Assembly (NCBI GenBank): GCA_015067485.1
Contig: SVMJ01000011.1
Coordinates: 1-42,540, forward strand
Length of the DNA stretch: 42,540 nt
Direction: 5' to 3'
Source of the DNA: Oscillospiraceae bacterium
Lineage (GTDB): Bacteria > Bacillota > Clostridia > Oscillospirales > JAAYXM01
In this document: positions 40,215 to 42,540 of the stretch, in pieces
Layout of the letters: each line of letters starts with the position of its first letter
Numbering within the stretch: position 1 is the first letter of the stretch
Program-made: the position numbers and the translations under genes
Notes under the pieces: generated by a model
What the model was told of the DNA's origin: nothing
Databases searched by the model: none
Seen by the model: the letters and a program-made list of their open reading frames with translations, nothing else

Positions 40215-41462
40215 ATGGAACAACTCGCAATTTTCGGCGGTGAAAAAGCAAAAACCACACCGTGGGGCACCGGAAAACGCTTCGGTGATGAAGAACTTCA
40301 GCAGTTAAAAGAAGCACTCGAGCAAAATACTTTGTTCTATTTCCGTGGCACAAAAGTCAACGCAATGTGCGATAAATTCAAAAAGATGTATGGCGCAAAC
40401 TACTGCGTGGCAACCAGTTCGGGCACCGCGGCGATTCATGTGGCACTCGGCGCTGCGGGCGTGACCGAGGGCGACGAAGTCATCGTCGCACCGATGACTG
40501 ATATGGGCTCTATGATCGGTATCTTGTTCCAGAACGCAATTCCGGTCTTCGCAGACCTTGATCCGCGTACTTACATCATGACCGCAGAAAGCATTGAAAA
40601 GGTCATCACCGATAAGACCAAAGCGGTGGTTGTGGTCCATCTTGCAGGTAACTGCGCTGAAATGGACGAAATCATGGAAGTCGCAAGAAAGTACAACATC
40701 AAAGTCATCGAAGACTGCGCACAGGCGTATGAAACATTCTACAAGGGCAAAAGAGTCGGTACCTTCGGCGATTTTGGCTGCTTCAGTCTCAATGATTTCA
40801 AGCATATCTCCGCAGGGGATGGCGGCATGGTGCTCACCAACGACGAGCAGAACTTCTACACCGCGGCAAAGTTTGCGGACAAGAACTATGACCGTTGGAA
40901 CAGCCGTAATGTTCACGACGGACAGATCGATTTCATCGCACCCAACTACCGCATGAACGAACTCACCGGTGCAGTTGGTCTTGCTCAGATCGACCGTGTG
41001 GAATGGATCTGCTCGCGCCGCAACGAACTGGGCGAACGACTCAGTGCGGGAATCCGTGATCTTCCGGGCGTTCTGATTCCGGAAATCAAGCCGCACAACA
41101 AGTCTTCCTATTGGTTCTATATGTTCCGTATCGACGAAGCAGCAGCAGGCGTTTCCCGCAACGATTTTGCGGATGCACTGGTTGCGGAAGGCATTCCGGT
41201 CGGACGTGGTTACGGTCTGTTCTGTGCATACGACTACAACTTCTTCCGGAACAGAAGCGCATATCAAGGTACCCATGCACCGTTTGACAGTAAGTACTAC
41301 GGTGGAAATGTTACCTATTCCAAGGAAAACTGCCCGGGTGCGGAATTGATCTTAAAGAGCGCAATCAGCTTCAACATCAACGAATTCCATACCGAGCAGG
41401 ACATTGACGAAATGATCGCAGCGATCCGTAAGGTAAGTGCGTACTATCAGAGCAAGAAGTGA
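40215..41462 (+). CDS. DegT/DnrJ/EryC1/StrS family aminotransferase
   Basis: A 415-residue PLP aminotransferase of the class that aminates keto-sugars and keto-cyclitols in amino-sugar and aminocyclitol biosynthesis. SSGTAAIHVAL (68-78) is the cofactor phosphate site, EDCAQAY (166-172) carries the ring-stacking aspartate, and K196 (SLNDFKHISAGDGG) is the Schiff-base lysine. Three ATGs lie together; I use 40215, 7 bases after GGAGG. It sits between two related amidohydrolase genes, so its keto substrate is probably made or used by the other enzymes here. Confidence 0.9.
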   Translation: MEQLAIFGGEKAKTTPWGTGKRFGDEELQQLKEALEQNTLFYFRGTKVNAMCDKFKKMYGANYCVATSSGTAAIHVALGAAGVTEGDEVIVAPMTDMGSMIGILFQNAIPVFADLDPRTYIMTAESIEKVITDKTKAVVVVHLAGNCAEMDEIMEVARKYNIKVIEDCAQAYETFYKGKRVGTFGDFGCFSLNDFKHISAGDGGMVLTNDEQNFYTAAKFADKNYDRWNSRNVHDGQIDFIAPNYRMNELTGAVGLAQIDRVEWICSRRNELGERLSAGIRDLPGVLIPEIKPHNKSSYWFYMFRIDEAAAGVSRNDFADALVAEGIPVGRGYGLFCAYDYNFFRNRSAYQGTHAPFDSKYYGGNVTYSKENCPGAELILKSAISFNINEFHTEQDIDEMIAAIRKVSAYYQSKK

Positions 41463-41472
41463 GGGAACATAA

Positions 41473-42342
41473 ATGATCATTGATGTTCATAACCATCCCG
41501 ATTGGCACGGTCATAATATCGACAAATTCATCGAGAATATGGATGCATGTGGTATCGACAAGACATGGCTTCTCTCTTGGGAATCCCCGATGGGCGACTA
41601 CAACATCGCAGATGTCCGTGTGACCACTCCCATCAATCCGGGGCCCTGGGGCCCGATCGGCTTTGACCGCTGTGTTGCATATGCGGAAAAAGCGCCCGAT
41701 CGTTTCATCTTGGGCTATGCGCCCGATCCGCGCCGTCCCGATGCGATCGACCGCATGAAAGCCGCGGTCACCATCCACGGCGTCAAGGTCTACGGCGAAA
41801 TGAAACTCCGCATGATGCTGGATAACTGGGATGCGATCCGTATGTACCGCTATTGTGGCGAAAACGGGATCCCGGTACTCGTTCACATCGACTATGAATT
41901 CGATTACGGTACGAATTATCCGCGTCCGAACTATTGGTTCGGCGGCGGCATCGAAGCGTTTGAACGCGCGATCAAAGCTTGCCCCGAAACCAACTTCATC
42001 GGTCACGCACCCGGGTTCTGGGCGCACATTTCGGGCGACGATCAGTACAAGAAAACTTACTATCCGGAAGGAAAGGTTCTCCCGGGCGGTAAGATCAGCG
42101 AAATGCTGGAGAAGTACCCGAACCTGTACTGTGACATTTCGGCAGGCAGTGGCTGCGGCGCACTCAAGCGTGATCCTGAGTTTACAAAGAAATTCCTTTG
42201 TGATTACAGTGACCGCGTACTTTATGGTCGTGACGAATTCTCCAACGAACATCAGGAATTCTTGAATACCCTGGATCTCCCGAAAGAAGTTGCAGATAAA
42301 ATTTACTACAAGAATGCTTGTGAGTTGGTCCCGATTGAATAA
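41473..42342 (+). CDS. Amidohydrolase-2 family metal-dependent hydrolase (copy B)
   Basis: A paralogue of the product of 39334-40203, also 289 residues, with the same metal-site residues H6, H8, H138, H178 and D254. Long blocks such as APDRFILGYAPDPRRPDAID are identical. The segment 38-65 (for example SPMGDYNIADVRV against CRHDEYDPFYFQK) and the loop at 188-230 differ strongly, which suggests two substrates on one scaffold. A GAGGGAACATAA ribosome site precedes the ATG. It is the last gene of the operon and is followed by a hairpin terminator. Confidence 0.88.
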   Translation: MIIDVHNHPDWHGHNIDKFIENMDACGIDKTWLLSWESPMGDYNIADVRVTTPINPGPWGPIGFDRCVAYAEKAPDRFILGYAPDPRRPDAIDRMKAAVTIHGVKVYGEMKLRMMLDNWDAIRMYRYCGENGIPVLVHIDYEFDYGTNYPRPNYWFGGGIEAFERAIKACPETNFIGHAPGFWAHISGDDQYKKTYYPEGKVLPGGKISEMLEKYPNLYCDISAGSGCGALKRDPEFTKKFLCDYSDRVLYGRDEFSNEHQEFLNTLDLPKEVADKIYYKNACELVPIE

Positions 42343-42349
42343 TCGCGAT

Positions 42350-42379
42350 ACAATGCACCGTCCTATGACGGTGCATTGT
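42350..42379 (+). terminator. Hairpin after the 38446-42342 operon
   Basis: Stem ACAATGCACCGTC (42350-42362) with GACGGTGCATTGT (42367-42379), loop CTAT. The T run after it is short (TTGACTTT), and its end forms the -35 box of the rnpB promoter. Confidence 0.75.
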
Positions 42380-42407
42380 TGACTTTATGGGGGGATTTGT
42401 GTATAAT
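42379..42407 (+). promoter_or_regulatory. Promoter of rnpB
   Basis: TTGACT (42379-42384), 17-base spacer, TATAAT (42402-42407). Confidence 0.85.
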
Positions 42408-42414
42408 CAAGATT

Positions 42415-42540
42415 GCGAGTAAGCCAGACAGTCGCGTGCGTCATATGCCGAAAGGCGACGTATGAGGAAAGTCCGAGCTCCACAGGGCAAGGATAACGGG
42501 TAACGCCCGCCGAAGGCGACTTCAGGAAAAGTGCAACAGA
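42415..42540 (+). ncRNA. rnpB: RNase P RNA (class A-like), 5' part, cut by the window end
   Basis: RNase P RNA is the catalytic subunit that trims tRNA 5' leaders. The universally conserved GAGGAAAGTCCGAGCTC (P4 and J3/4 side) is at about 42470, followed by CACAGGGCAAGG, GGTAACGCCCG and GCGACTTCAGGAAAAGTGC-AACAGA, all characteristic of bacterial rnpB. The start is taken from the promoter. The 3' half, including the second P4 strand, lies outside the window. Confidence 0.95.

Overview
The window looks like chromosomal core sequence from an anaerobic, endospore-forming Clostridia-type Firmicute, possibly Oscillospirales-like; that rank is inference. The support is a SpoIIR sporulation protein, rubrerythrin, a ferredoxin-linked 2-oxoacid oxidoreductase, the MEP isoprenoid pathway (IspE), AddAB recombination, an SLH-anchored surface protein, TTGACA/TATAAT promoters, strong GGAGG ribosome sites and many compact intrinsic terminators. 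No phage, transposase, integrase or CRISPR array is visible.

Layout. 1-1560: a long imperfect hairpin, then rubrerythrin and spoIIR, both leftward. 1548-9695: a promoter, an array of small hairpins, and a tightly packed rightward operon (PHP phosphoesterase, Lrp/AsnC regulator, aminotransferase, DUF362 ferredoxin protein, ispE, YibE/F membrane protein, secreted M3-like peptidase with three SLH domains). 9721-12481: an amidase, then uracil permease and upp. 12488-16304 (leftward): D-amino-acid transaminase, a second hairpin array, tRNA-Ser(GCU), and an operon prmA-rsmE-membrane protein. 16463-19722: lipoprotein, MBOAT acyltransferase and DHHW protein. 19757-26450 (leftward): addB-addA. 26562-28455: hflX and a YigZ-family gene. 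28500-29639 (leftward): nagA. 29781-31910: ABC ATPase, dCMP deaminase, a small Cys-rich membrane peptide and a KduD-like dehydrogenase. 31962-34606 (leftward): copper P-type ATPase and a C_GCAxxG_C_C protein. 34745-38313: a small membrane protein, a ParA-like ATPase and the four genes of a VorB-type 2-oxoacid:ferredoxin oxidoreductase. 38446-42342: an unassigned four-gene operon. 42415-end: the 5' part of rnpB (RNase P RNA), cut by the window edge.

The part I cannot map to a known pathway is the 38446-42342 operon: a Gfo/Idh/MocA dehydrogenase, an Amidohydro_2 enzyme, a DegT/StrS PLP aminotransferase and a second, paralogous Amidohydro_2 enzyme. It has its own promoter, a 15-base palindrome just after the predicted transcription start, and its own terminator. 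It resembles a small pathway acting on a cyclic polyol, keto-sugar or amino-sugar type substrate. Other unusual items are the two intergenic hairpin arrays, the long hairpin at the left edge, and two unassigned small membrane peptides.
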